Part shown: positions 31,432 through 41,155 of the stretch, one piece after another | Layout: each line of letters opens with the position of its first letter | How positions within the stretch are numbered: position 1 is the first letter of the stretch | Assembly: GCA_020796225.1 (NCBI GenBank) | Contig: CM036756.1 | Span: 59,116,616 to 59,180,615, forward strand | Length of the DNA: 64,000 nt | Source: Arion vulgaris | Lineage: Eukaryota > Mollusca > Gastropoda > Stylommatophora > Arionidae | Direction: 5' to 3' | Program-made: the position numbers and the translations under genes | The notes under the pieces: model-generated | The model's input: the letters and a program-made list of their open reading frames with translations, nothing else | What the model was told of the DNA's origin: nothing | Database searches by the model: none

Positions 31432-31895
31432 ACTTAATTAGTTACATCAGACAACAGAGATGTACGATTACTACTTAGTCACATCAGACAACAGAGATGT
31501 ACGATTACTACTTAGTCACATCAGACAACATGAGATGTAAGATTACTACTTAGTGACATCAGAGAACACGAGATGTAAGATTATTACTTAGTCACATCAG
31601 ACAACACGAGATGTAAGATTACTACTTAGTCACATCAGACAACACGAGATGTAAGATTACTACTTAGTCACATCAGACAATGTAAGATTACTACTTAGTC
31701 ACATCAGACAATGTAAGATTACTACTTAGTCACATCAGACAACGTAAGATTACTACTTAGTCACATCAGACAACATGAGATGTACGATTACTACTTAGTG
31801 ACATCAGACAACACGAGATGTAAGATTACTACTTAGTGACATCAGACAACACGAGATGTAAGATTACTACTTAGTCACATCAGACAACATGAGCC
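31432..31895. repeat. 37/38-bp minisatellite with 28-bp short units, about 12.5 copies
   Basis: Unit is cttagtcacatcagacaaca + (c)gagatgtaagattacta. Three consecutive units near 31,670-31,760 lack about ten bases (acacgagatg), giving period 28. Confidence 0.95.
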
Positions 31896-31919
31896 ACCAT
31901 TAATCATTACATATATATT

Positions 31920-31944
31920 TTTGTGTATGTATATATGTGTGTGT

Positions 31945-31979
<35 letters not shown>

Positions 31980-32012
31980 CGCGCGTGTTCGTCACTGTGT
32001 ACATTAGTGTGC

Positions 32013-32096
<84 letters not shown>

Positions 32097-32098
32097 AT
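31920..32098. repeat. compound (TG)n-(AT)n-(GT)n microsatellite
   Basis: (TG)n at 31,936-31,978, (AT)n at 32,016-32,080, and (GT)n at 32,081-32,096. Open frames here are artefacts. Confidence 0.97.
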
Positions 32099-32164
32099 TC
32101 TCAACATTCTAGAGAGTTGCAAAATTGTATGTTGATATATGTTGCACTACATTCTAATGAACAA

Positions 32165-32645
32165 ATTATGTGGGGGCGCTATATGGCGTAGAGCTTGGAC
32201 GTTTTCCTGTCGGTCTGAAAGTCGTGAGTTCTGATTCGGATCATCCATATGCGCAATTTTTTTATGAGATACTTAGGATTGCTGCTGGGCGTCGGATTTC
32301 GTTCTTTGTGCGACCCTCTTTGTGCGACCCTTTTTGTGCGACCCTCTTTGTGCGACCCTCTTTGTGCGACCCTCTTTGTGCGACCCTCTTTGTGCGACCC
32401 TCTTTGTGCGACCCTCTTTGTGCGACCCTCTTTGTGCGACCCTCTTTGTGCGACCCTCTTTGTGCGACCCTCTTTGTGCGACCCTCTTTGTGCGACCCTC
32501 TTTGTGCGACCCTCTTTGTGCGACCTCTTTGTGCGACCCTCTTGTGCGACCCTGTTGGTAGATTTTTGTCGACAGGGCGAAGCCAAATGGGAAACCGATG
32601 CGATGAAGCCAATCTTCCACCTTTAAACCCTTTTTTCAAAATGAA
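32165..32645 (+). mobile_element. SINE-F copy carrying an internal 14-bp array
   Basis: The tRNA-like head gcgctatatggcgtagagct, aaagtcgtgagttctgattc starts the copy. The 3' body gtcgacagggcgaagccaaa, gatgaagccaatcttccacc, ttaaacccttttttc matches the reverse strand of 37,850-37,960. The middle of the family (ggagctacggagttcgtgct) is replaced by the array at 32,298-32,550. Confidence 0.8.
32298..32550. repeat. 14-bp minisatellite, about 17.5 copies
   Basis: Unit gtgcgaccctcttt. Nearly all units are identical; the right edge has two shortened units. Because 14 is not a multiple of three, all six frames cycle through the same repeat and stay open. The predicted peptides are therefore meaningless. 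Confidence 0.97.
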
Positions 32646-32655
32646 ATGATGAATG

Positions 32656-32748
32656 ACCACTGTTCTGCTCCTTATCCTCACATATTACCACTGTTCTGCA
32701 CCTTATCCTCACATATGACCACTGTTCTGCTCCTTATCCTCACATACG
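32656..32748. repeat. 31-bp tandem repeat, 3 copies
   Basis: accactgttctgctccttat + cctcacatatg, three exact-length units with one or two substitutions. Confidence 0.95.
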
Positions 32749-32892
32749 ATGAATACTTTGTCGACCGAGAATTTTGGTTGTCTATCTTCTCTGTTTGAAA
32801 TGATTATTTCTTTAACCTTTCTGTATTTACTTCGTTTATGGAATACGTCCGGAATTGTATAATGACTCAGCGTTAAGAAATGAGACATAAGT

Positions 32893-32994
32893 AGGTTATG
32901 TAGTAGTATTATGTTGTAGTACTTATGTAGTATTACTTATGTAGTATTACTTATGTTGTAGTACTTATGTAGTATTACTTATGTAGTAGTACTA
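32893..32994. repeat. degenerate tatgtagtagtac array, left of the Tigger element
   Basis: Degenerate units such as ttatgtagtattact and ttatgttgtagtac. It resumes at 34,932-35,075 on the other side of the transposon. Confidence 0.9.
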
Positions 32995-34931
32995 CAGTAG
33001 AACCCGTTATGTCGCCGGTCTAAGGGTTTGTCAAAAAGTGTCGGGATAACCGATGATCGAGATAAACGAAAACCAATATGGCGGCAAAATATTAACATGT
33101 GCTTGAAATTTCTTTATGTACATGATGTGCGTTAATAAATGAGAATGTACATGCACGTGTTATTTGTTTGATGAAGCGATCGGCATGCTATAAAAATGTA
33201 CATACATGTTTGCTAACAACAAAAGGCATATGTGCACCAACTAACAGCAGAAATTTACAAATATAAAATAAAAACCACCGTCGATTCTCGATACAAACCT
33301 TTATTTATACAAACTGACACAGCTCTGAAAAGTATCGTACACGCGGTTACTATGGTTTCTTTACAAAGTCTAAAATGCTTTGTTGCTTTTTGCCTTTAAC
33401 AGTCTGCTTGAAAACAAATGCTTCAATATTATTTATGCTGTCTAAAACAGTTTCATCTCCTACAAAAGAACCATACCGTCGAATTTTCTGTAGCATTTCT
33501 ACCACCTCACCGGCTGAGGGAATTGGTTCCAAATCTTCGTCCGCATCTTCTTCATCTTCTTTGTCATTTCCGCATGCAGATGTGCTTGCCAGTGCTGACT
33601 GTACACTTGATACAATGTCTTCATCGGTGATCACGCCATCAGTAACGACGTCTTTGTCGATTTCTATGTAATCTCGGAATTCCTGGACAGTGATGGCTAA
33701 CTCCTGTGCCTCCTCTTCCAAGATAGCATCTGTAAGGCTTGATTTTTCTGCCACTTCCGCGAGTTCTTCTGCGGCTGCACGGAACTGTGCCTGAAACTCG
33801 ATCATCGGAAATATCCTGAATGACGCAGTGCATCCAGCAGTTTGAGATTGTTTCCTTCTTCACGTCATTCCAGGCTGATCTCAGGAAGTTCATTGCATCT
33901 AGAAGGGAAGGGGTGTACTGTGCCTTCTTTTCATCATGGAGTAGGTATTGGCGCATCAACATTTTCCTGTAGTACACCTTAAGCACTTGGATTATTCCCT
34001 GGTCCATTGGTTGGAGCTTACTCGTTGTGTTAGGTGGGAGGTAAAAGATCTTAATGGCCTTGAGACCAGGAACATCCGGATGAGCTCTACAGTTGTCCAC
34101 GATCAGTGCCACCTTCCTTTTCTCTGCTTGGAACTTCCTGTCCCACTTTTTCACCCATGCACTGAATAGATCTCCTGTGATCCAGGCGCTTGGCTGGCCA
34201 TCGTAATCACATTGGAGAACTTTGGTCTGCTTAAAGCATCTGGGATTCTTGGACTTTCCTATAACGTAGAGCGGGAGTTTTGGGCTTCCATCCATGTTAG
34301 CAGCAACTAGCACTGTAAGTCGGTCCTTCGACTTTTTTCCGCCGTGACAAGCCTTCCCACGAAACGCCATAGTCTTGTCTGGAAGGCATTTCCAAAACAC
34401 CCCAGTTTCATCAGCATTAAAAATGTTCCGAGTCTCATAGGTATCCAAAATTGTGCGCATTTGAGTCTTCAGCCATGAATCCACTTGTTCCTGTTGAACC
34501 GCAGCGGTCTCTCCACAAATTGCTTTGAAGACAATGTTGTGCCTCTTTTGAAACGATCCAGCCACCCTGACTTGTTTTAAAGTCAGGTGTCCTAGCTTTG
34601 CAGCAAGGATGTCCGCCTTCTCCATCAGCAAGGGACCATTGACCCACGAAAGAAACTTACATGAGTCAACACCTGCCAATATTGGACTGTATATATTACT
34701 GTAGCATAAATTAACACCCATGGTCATGGGGATCGAGATAACCAACGTTAAGTGGCAAATTTGGTCCTCTTTTGTGCTCGAGATATTAGGGTTCGGCGAC
34801 ATAAAAGAATCGAGATATCCGATGAGAAAATGCTAAGACAAAGAGAGAATTTGGCGGTTCCACTTCAAAAGCGTCGACTTAAAAGGGTTGGCGAGTTAAC
34901 TGAGGTCGATATAGAGTGGTGTTCTAGCGTG
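32995..34931 (-). mobile_element. Tigger/pogo-type DNA transposon
   Basis: The left end cagtagaacccgttatgtcg is a typical Tigger terminus, preceded by TA (32,993-32,994). The right end ...ggtgttctagcgtg (34,931) is a degenerate inverted match, followed by TA (34,932-34,933). The ends have ccggtctaaggg and gatcgagataaacg-like subterminal words. The 1.9-kb element carries one decayed DDE transposase on the minus strand and has lost the N-terminal part of its gene. Confidence 0.9.
33350..34690 (-). pseudogene. Tigger/CENP-B-like DDE transposase pseudogene
   Basis: The enzyme would cut and paste its element at TA sites. In the frame ending at 34,802, recognisable homology begins at SWVNGPLLMEKADILAAKLG (residues 52-71), the CENP-B-type helix-turn-helix. 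The preceding about 47 codons are terminal-repeat sequence read through, so the first DNA-binding helix-turn-helix is deleted. The DDE core is intact: Asp131 in IFNADETGVFWK, Asp236 in ALIVDNCRAHP, and Asp267 in SKLQPMDQGII. The last two are 31 residues apart, as expected for Tigger. A frameshift near 33,805-33,840 moves the acidic C-terminus (DEDIVSSVQSAL, KQQSILDFVKKP) into another frame, ending at 33,350. The truncation and frameshift make it inactive. Confidence 0.93.
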
Positions 34932-35075
34932 TATGTAGTAGTATTGTATGTAGTAGTACTGTATAGTTGTAGTATCTATGTAGTAGTACTATGTCATGTA
35001 GTACTATGTATGTAGAACTATGTAGTATTACTATATGAATAGTAGTACTATGTAGTTTATGTATATATGTAGTAT
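34932..35075. repeat. tatgtagtagtac array, right of the Tigger element
   Basis: Continues the left array (gtatgtagtagtactgta, atgtagaactatgtagtatt). The split by a TA-flanked transposon shows that the array predates the insertion. Confidence 0.9.
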
Positions 35076-35079
35076 TTCT

Positions 35080-35740
35080 TGTGAAATCAAGGAACACTTG
35101 CAACAAAACACCATCAGAAGAAATATTAAGGCATAGTACAGAAACAAAGACTTCACATACAAGGGAGCATTTTTCAGCAAATGGAAGAATAACTAATGAA
35201 ATTCAACACAGATGCAATACAGCAAATCAAATGATAGGACAGATGGGGACAATTTTAAAATGCAAACGTGTCACCATGAACACAAAAAGAGCAACGCTCA
35301 ACACAATCTTTCTCCTCACATTATGCTACAAGTGCCAAACCTGGACGATGACATCAAATAATAGAAGAAAACTAGGTCACGACAGAGATGAAGTGTCTAC
35401 GCAGAATGATGGGGGTAACAAGAAGAGACCGGTTGAGAAATGAAGACATCAGGAAAAAGTGGGTACAACATCAGTACTAGACTTCATCAAGAAACAACAA
35501 ATTAAATGGTTCGACCACGTAAGCAGATTACCAAGAGACATTGCACCTCAAAGAGCAATGCTGCTCCGATACAATGGAAACAAACCAGAAGGCCGGCCAC
35601 GTAAAAGATGGACCTCAGAGATAACAGAGGTTACAAAAGACACTATCTACGAAGCGCACACAAAGGTCCGTTTTAGAAATCTCTTCTCTCGTACGCCCGC
35701 TGTTAATTTAGGCGGAAAGTCATGACGCCTGGTATTGCGC
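35080..35740 (+). mobile_element. LINE-B, longest 3' fragment
   Basis: Encodes, across two frames, TNEIQHRCNTANQMIGQM, then RRPVEK-region residues, then FIKKQQIKWFDHVSRLPRDI, then GRPRKRWTSEITEVTKDTIY. This order (thumb-like region, WF-HV motif, GRPRKRW) is the ORF2 tail of a LINE. A frameshift lies near 35,440. It is the reference for the LINE-B copies at 2,330, 11,215, 14,009, 38,095, 43,395 and 60,340. Confidence 0.9.
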
Positions 35741-37535
35741 TTGAAACTGATTTTGCGTGGACCTATATTACCCTTTTACAGGCATTCCTCAACCATATGG
35801 ACAGCCTCACCGACTTCAGAGGTAGTTGAAGATTAGATCCTTCAAGGGAGATCGTTGCAGGAGACCTGTTTTCCTTGTAACTCTTTCTCGGACAGAGTTA
35901 GTTAGTGAAGGCAGAACGGATGACTTCTCTATCGGTTTTCCTGCCTTTGGTGAGGTCGTTCCGTACGCATCGTAAGGTAAGCACTCTTTAATTATTTTTT
36001 TGCGCCGTAAATTTGGGCCTTGATCTACGCCAAAGAGCATACCTTACTTTGCGCTGACTGGGTGAGGTCGCTCTGGTAAAGACCCGAGCGATCTCAGTCC
36101 TTCTAAGGCTAGTCACAAAAATTATCACCTTTCTTGTATTCATTGCTCTTTTACGATCATTTTCGCCGTATATTTGGGCTTTTGATCTTCGCCAAAGAGT
36201 ATGTCTACAATATGCGCTCTTTCTGACTATATAAGATCCTTCCGGATTATGAACATTCTTAGTCATTGGAGACGTATGTGCTTTGTCAAACAAACGATCA
36301 TATGTTGGCGGTATGCTTAGCCTTTATGTGATCTGAGCTATGGTGTTGGACGTCATCTGTGTAGGATGATCGGCGTCCGAAAAATATTGCGTTTAGCCAA
36401 TGTTTGGGTTTGTACCAGTCAAGCCTTTGCATTATTGACCTTACTTTTCTATCCACTGTGAGTTTGTTCCTGGGTAGGAGTGTGCTCATCCGTTTCGGGG
36501 CGTGTGTCGGCACTTGGCAATTTGCAAGGGTTTACTCTGCATTTTCCTGCCCAGTAAACACTGAACTGTGGCTGTGCACATATATTTGAGGGGCGTTTCA
36601 ATTGGCGCTAGCAACGCAACTGAAATTTTGCGCTTACCATCATCACCCACCTCAGGTCTTCCGGGGATGCTAGTTGTTAATACAACAGTAGCTTGCCCGG
36701 TTGTACCAGGAGAGACAGTCTTGTTAAGCATCACTCACCTCAGTTCTTCCGGGGATGTTAGTTGTCAATGTAACAGTACCTTGCCCGGTTGTCCCAGGGA
36801 GGGCAGTTTCGTTAGGCACAAAAACGAAACTTTAGAATTTACGCTTTGTTTACCTTACCCAGCAAATGTATCTGCGCTAAGTCTTTGATACGGATTTTGC
36901 CGCAATCTTCCAGTGTGTGGACACAATACGTTACAACGTTTTCAGAGACACTTGCCGATACTTTTGATTCGTTACACATCGTTCTTATTGATTCTTGCCC
37001 CACAGCTGGAAATTTGCTTGCGACCCTTTACTGCGTGGGAGTTGGGATACCTTCACAGACGACTGCTGTTTCTTACGTTTCTGTTGTATTTTTATCACCG
37101 TGCCAACCTTCACAATGCCTCTAGCTTGTCTTGACACAGGGAACAACTCTCGCTCCCTCCTCAGAGCTTCAAATTTTGCCCTATGTGGTCCCACGTGCAA
37201 CTCGTCTCGAGTCCATGTTTTGCTCCACGCGGGCCCACGTCACTTCCTTTGATGCACCCCTCATCCATTCATGTTTATCCGTACATCTTTTTGCTTCGGC
37301 CGGGAGAGACGTGCATTAATAATCACTCTGGGATTCCGCTTGTCTGCGTTGCGAGCGGATCTCATCGAACATGACTACGTCTGCAACACTACTTATACCA
37401 GAGTAGCTCTCCCTCGATCCCTGCCCGCTTAGCCAGACCAGAACCACTGTCTGTTTCCAGGATCACCACGAGGATGTGGGGCGGGGTCTTGATTAGTGCC
37501 AGCTCACTAATCCTGGCGCGATGCTGTCCCATGTA
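35741..37535. other. unclassified 1.8-kb moderate-GC block
   Basis: No known domain. Two internal duplications are visible. The words cgccgtaaatttgggcctt and cgccgtatatttgggctttt with atc(t/a)(t/a)cgccaaagag occur at about 36,002-36,040 and 36,164-36,202. An approximately 90-bp unit (cacctcaggtcttccgggga... cttgcccggttgtaccagg) repeats at 36,649-36,730 and 36,737-36,815. Several 60-106-codon frames have no motif and contradictory phases. It could be a long terminal repeat, a transposon body, or an untranslated region of an unknown element. Confidence 0.45.
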
Positions 37536-37539
37536 CCTG

Positions 37540-37720
37540 TGACCCCAATCTCTTCTTGACCTGACGCTGGGAGGCAAAACAGGATTGGAGAAAAGAAAGA
37601 AAGAAAGTACAGAAATGCAAGAAGAGAATAAGAAAGTACAGAAATGCAAGAAGAGAATAAGAAAGTACAGAAATGCAAGAAGAGAATAAGAAAGTACAGA
37701 AATGCAAGAAGAGAATAAGA
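37540..37720 (+). mobile_element. LINE-B 3' terminus followed by a 29-bp array
   Basis: cttgacctgacgctgggagg, caaaacaggattggagaaaa is the extreme 3' end of LINE-B (also at 43,465-43,500 and 14,436-14,460). It is followed by about four units of gaaagtacagaaatgcaaga + agagaataa (37,605-37,720), an expansion of the purine-rich tail. Confidence 0.8.
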
Positions 37721-37799
37721 AGTCTTTTTTTAAAAGAACCCCAAGGGAAAGCACCGGAGGCAAGAACAAGGTAGAACATATATTATTTAACTTAGTGGT

Positions 37800-38090
37800 T
37801 TTTTTTGGTTCCATTTTAACTCATTAATTGAAAATATAACATAGAATGTTGTTGTGGGTTTAAAGGGTTTTAAAGCCGAAGGATTGACTTCATTGCACCT
37901 GGTTTTACCCCATATGGCTTGGTCCCTCTCCGCAGAAATGGCCCGCCATCTGTCGAGAATATTGCACAAAGCACGAACTCCGTAGCTCCAGCAACAATCA
38001 TAGGGTCTCGGGAAAAACTGCACTCGTGAACAGAACGGCGAGGTTCAGATTCGAACCTACAACCTTCGACTCACAAAGCAAAGGGCGAAA
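37800..38090 (-). mobile_element. SINE-F copy, near complete
   Basis: On the reverse strand: tRNA-like head ctttgtgagtcgaaggttgt, B box aggttcgaatctgaacc, cccgagaccctatgattgtt, gctggagctacggagttcgt, and 3' body ggtgcaatgaagtcaatcct, tttaaaaccctttaaac. It defines the family's full order. Confidence 0.85.
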
Positions 38091-38094
38091 AAAA

Positions 38095-38430
38095 AACTTT
38101 GTTAAGCGCACACACGTACCGTTCTATAAATCTCTTCTTATCGTGACGCTGTAAGAAATGAAAATCGTGGCATAGCCTAAGGACGTAGTAAACGAGTCGT
38201 TGATTTTCTAGGCACCACTTATACGTTCAGTAGTTTGCCATTGCTTTCTGAACGGGTATCGCCATCGTCCTTTGTTAAAATCAACGGAAACAATTTGCAA
38301 GCAAACTGTCCGCAGCGTGATTCGAACTCAGAACGTCGGGGTTAATAGACCGAGTCTGCTAACCCCTAGGCCACGCTACACAAACGCTGTAAGGCAAAGC
38401 AGGATTAGAGAACAGAGAGAAGAAATATAT
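38095..38430 (+). mobile_element. LINE-B 3' end split by SINE-A
   Basis: Left: gttctataaatctcttctta then cgtgacgctgtaag (ends 38,155). Right: acgctgtaaggcaaagcagg from 38,384. acgctgtaag is duplicated at 38,146-38,155 and 38,384-38,393. Confidence 0.88.
38156..38383 (-). mobile_element. SINE-A copy nested in LINE-B
   Basis: 228 bp between exact 10-bp duplications acgctgtaag. On the minus strand it begins at the head tgtgtagcgtggcctagggg, with gactcggtctattaaccccg and B-box region ctgagttcgaatcacgc. It ends near the A-rich gattttcattt. The termini define full-length SINE-A as about 228 bp. Confidence 0.93.
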
Positions 38431-38507
38431 TTTATACAAATAATATTTCGAGCATGTTACTTTGATATTATATTCTGAATTTGGTTTTCAAAACAGATGT
38501 ATGCCGA

Positions 38508-38748
38508 GTGGTTACCGGGGCCCAAATTTGGGGTGTAAAGAATAGAATCACTATTACGTGCCACACATGTCGTAAGAGGCGACCAAGGAGGTTTGGCTGA
38601 AATCGGATGCATGTATCCTAAACGTGTAGAATCTATGCGTTTAGGGGCCTACCAAACCAATGTGCAACGTATACACGTTCTTGGCAAAGATCAAACATAT
38701 CACAAAGAGTGATTAAAATTGGTCGTAAAGAACGAACGCAAAGAAAAA
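38508..38748 (+). mobile_element. retroposon D, full-length copy
   Basis: Starts gccgagtggttaccggggcc and includes atgtcgtaagaggcgaccaa, cctaaacgtgtagaatctat, gtgcaacgtatacacgttct. It ends gaacgaacgcaaagaaaaa. Confidence 0.9.
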
Positions 38749-38934
38749 CAAATGGTTTTTTTCTATATTCATATTTTTTTTATTTCTTTTTTTTTTTTTT
38801 TTGTATAGCAAATGCTTGATTTTGTTTATTCTTGCAACTACATCCAAGTTGAAATCTTCATATGCTGAAACTTGACTTCCAAGGTAAACAAACAAACTAA
38901 GCTCTTTTATTTCTTCATTGTAAAATATGAAAAT

Positions 38935-39155
38935 CATGGCATATTCTTTACAGGACGTCGTCTTAACCACAGTAAACGAGTCGTTGGTTTTCTGTACACT
39001 ACATTTACGCTAAGTAGTTTGCCATTGTTTTCTGAAAAGTGAATTCTATTTTTACCGTTCGTAAAAATTCATGAGAACAAAGTTGCTTCCAAACTGCCCG
39101 CTGCGGTGTTTGAACCAGGTACTCTTGGGTCCTGATCGCGCTCACTAAAACTAAG
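38935..39155 (-). mobile_element. SINE-A-related copy
   Basis: Shares gtaaacgagtcgttggtttt and gtagtttgccattgttttct with SINE-A. Its head region differs (ctgcccgctgcggtgtttga, accaggtactcttgggtc) and matches 15,340-15,430 instead. Confidence 0.75.
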
Positions 39156-39394
39156 TACACATTTCTTCATTGTTTAAAATAAATGAGTTAAACATCAACA
39201 ATATGAGTCAAGAAACAGATAAAATTTGACAGCAGATGAAATAGAGAATGAGATCAAAGACATATATTATCTTCTGATCTGTTATATATGCACAGTGTAA
39301 ATATTTACAGATCAATAAAAGATATGGCTAGAAAAGCAGTCGGTGGGCATAACATGCATTACTTAGATAAATTAACGTGTATATATTAACGTGA

Positions 39395-39480
39395 GAGTAG
39401 GGCTGACACAGTGGTTAATGCACTTGTTTCGTGGATTCGTTTGTCCAGGATCTAATTCCGCAGTGAAACAGGCAGTTATT
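39395..39480 (+). mobile_element. tRNA-like SINE head
   Basis: gctgacacagtggttaatgc then caggatctaattccgc looks like A and B boxes. The body is not recognised. Confidence 0.45.
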
Positions 39481-39559
39481 CCGAAGGTAATAACACTCAT
39501 GTTGAACTAGTACCTCCATCCCTAAATTGTTAAGCAAAGATGCTGAGCCTAATCTAGTG

Positions 39560-39780
39560 AAGAAAGGGACTACAATGGAACATCTCCATTACATCTTTCC
39601 AGAAAACAGCTGGATAAGAATTTACACAGATGGATCGGCAAGGAAGGCAACCATGAATGGTGGAGCAGGAGTGTACATTAGGCACCTAGATTAGGCACTC
39701 GGAGCAATTATGAACATGTCCGATGTACGATGAAGATGATCCTAAAATGAACAATAGCTGCATACCACATCAAGTGTTGT
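39560..39780 (+). mobile_element. LINE fragment with RNase H N-terminus joined to its tail
   Basis: WIRIYTDGSARKATMNGGAG then VYIRH (39,610-39,690) is the start of a LINE RNase H domain, with the catalytic Asp in TDGS. After a stop, caattatgaacatgtccgat matches the tail repeat at 8,190-8,230 and 14,170-14,210. Most of RNase H is therefore deleted between the two. Confidence 0.8.
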
Positions 39781-39784
39781 TTTG

Positions 39785-40065
39785 TGAACTTTTGCAGGGG
39801 AAGAAGCACTAAGGCAGACCACTGCTCAGATTTAATGATGTCTGCAAGGCCTCAATGAAGAACTTTTCTATCGATTCCAGCAAATGGGAAAGACTAGTTG
39901 ATGATCGAGTTATGCTGAAAACAATATTACACAAAAGTGCAAAATCTTTTGAAAAAAAGACTTATGGATGAGCTGAAAGGTAAGAGTAACAAGTGCAAAC
40001 TTAGAAGTTGTCACAGTAAAACATTTACCAATCGACCATCTGTAAAGACGAAAAAGTTCATATGT
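39785..40065 (+). mobile_element. LINE-C-like 3' fragment
   Basis: Readable residues FNDVCKASMKNFSIDSSKWE then RLVDDRVM, and RLMDELKGKSNKCKLRSC, belong to the same LINE C-terminal motif class as 31,156-31,410. Frameshifted near 39,830. An inverted copy is at 40,930-41,155. Confidence 0.85.
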
Positions 40066-40199
40066 GTATACGTATATTTATAAAAGTCTCAATCGTGTCA
40101 TTGTACTCAAAGTCCCATACCGATTATGGCACTAAGTTATTGAAAAAAAATACACAAATTGAACTATCCGACAGTAATAATTGAACAATAATCAAAGTA

Positions 40200-40605
40200 A
40201 CAAACTCGACATCATCCATTATTTAATAGCTTGTACTGATAGAACTTTGCCACCCTAACAATCCTTATGAATTTCTCTTTCTCATAAACCAGATGTCCCG
40301 CTTGTACTGCCGTCGTGCTCAAATTATCCGTCACAACCTGAATCCATCGTCTCCGTGGTCTTCCTCTTCCCCTCTTTGCCAGGATGTCTCCTTTCATAAT
40401 GATCTTCTACAATCATTTATGTATTTTGATTTTTCAAAAATACCTCAATTATTATTTATAGCCTCAGCCAGTTTTCTGTGAGTTTTGAGTTCCTTCCGGA
40501 TTAATATATATTTGTTATCTTCTCTGTCCAGGGTATACCAGGATGACCAGGATGTCCAGGGTATACCAGGATGACTGTTCTGTGCAACTTATATTCAAAA
40601 GTAAA
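40200..40605 (-). mobile_element. LINE-D 3' fragment
   Basis: The minus strand reads MKGDILAKRGRGRPRRRWIQ, VVTDNLSTTAVQAGHLVYEK. It contains a short direct duplication at 40,528-40,575 (gtccagggtataccaggatg twice). It matches 29,350-30,000. Confidence 0.85.
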
Positions 40606-40929
40606 TATATGCTTTTCCTTATTTTTTTTAAGTCGAAAAATTAAAAGCGAAGTAATGTTGTTTTACAAAGTACAAAGACAGATACAGCGCTGTTTCGACA
40701 AAAAGGTTTTTATTAAGCAAAGGTACATAACAAACGATAAGATTAAAACAGATCATGTCACATCGCGGATACAGTTAGACAATAAATCCAGAACCACCCT
40801 TAAATTAAAATTATGTGACTAACCAACAACAAAAAGAAAAATACGAACAACGAGAAATAGAAAAATTATTCTATATTCATCTGGTATTTCTTCAATGGAA
40901 CAAACTAGTATTCCAAATGTTAGATAAAA
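40606..40929. other. unclassified, no gene seen
   Basis: AT-rich. The 83-codon frame at 40,571-40,822 has no motif and begins in LINE-D. Confidence 0.4.
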
Positions 40930-41155
40930 TATACATGTCATTTTTCTTCTTTGGAGACGGTCAATTGACAAGTGTTTTACTGTGACAACTTCTCAGTTTG
41001 AGCTTGTCATTCTTGCCTTTCAGCTCATCCACAAGTCTTCGCAATATTATGCACCTTTGAATAATGTTGTTCTTCACATAACTCAGTCACCAACTAGTTT
41101 TTCCTATATGTTAGTACCGATGAAGAAGTTCTTCACCCAGGCCTTACAGATATTC
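40930..41155 (-). mobile_element. LINE-C-like 3' fragment, inverted copy
   Basis: The plus-strand order gtgttttactgtgacaactt, cagctcatccacaagtcttc, agtcaccaactagtttttcc, caggccttacagat is the reverse complement of 39,840-40,040. Its boundary runs directly into the 32-bp array, whose unit is the next part of this same LINE sequence. Confidence 0.85.

Noticed and set aside
32170..32681. Six overlapping open frames of 79-159 codons on both strands
   Set aside because: A 14-bp repeat without stop words keeps all frames open; the peptides (ATLFVRPSLCDPLC and GRTKRVAQRGSHKE types) are periodicity artefacts.
36568..36888. 106-codon open frame as a secreted protein
   Set aside because: It spans an internal DNA duplication, has no consistent frame across the duplicated units and no recognisable domain.
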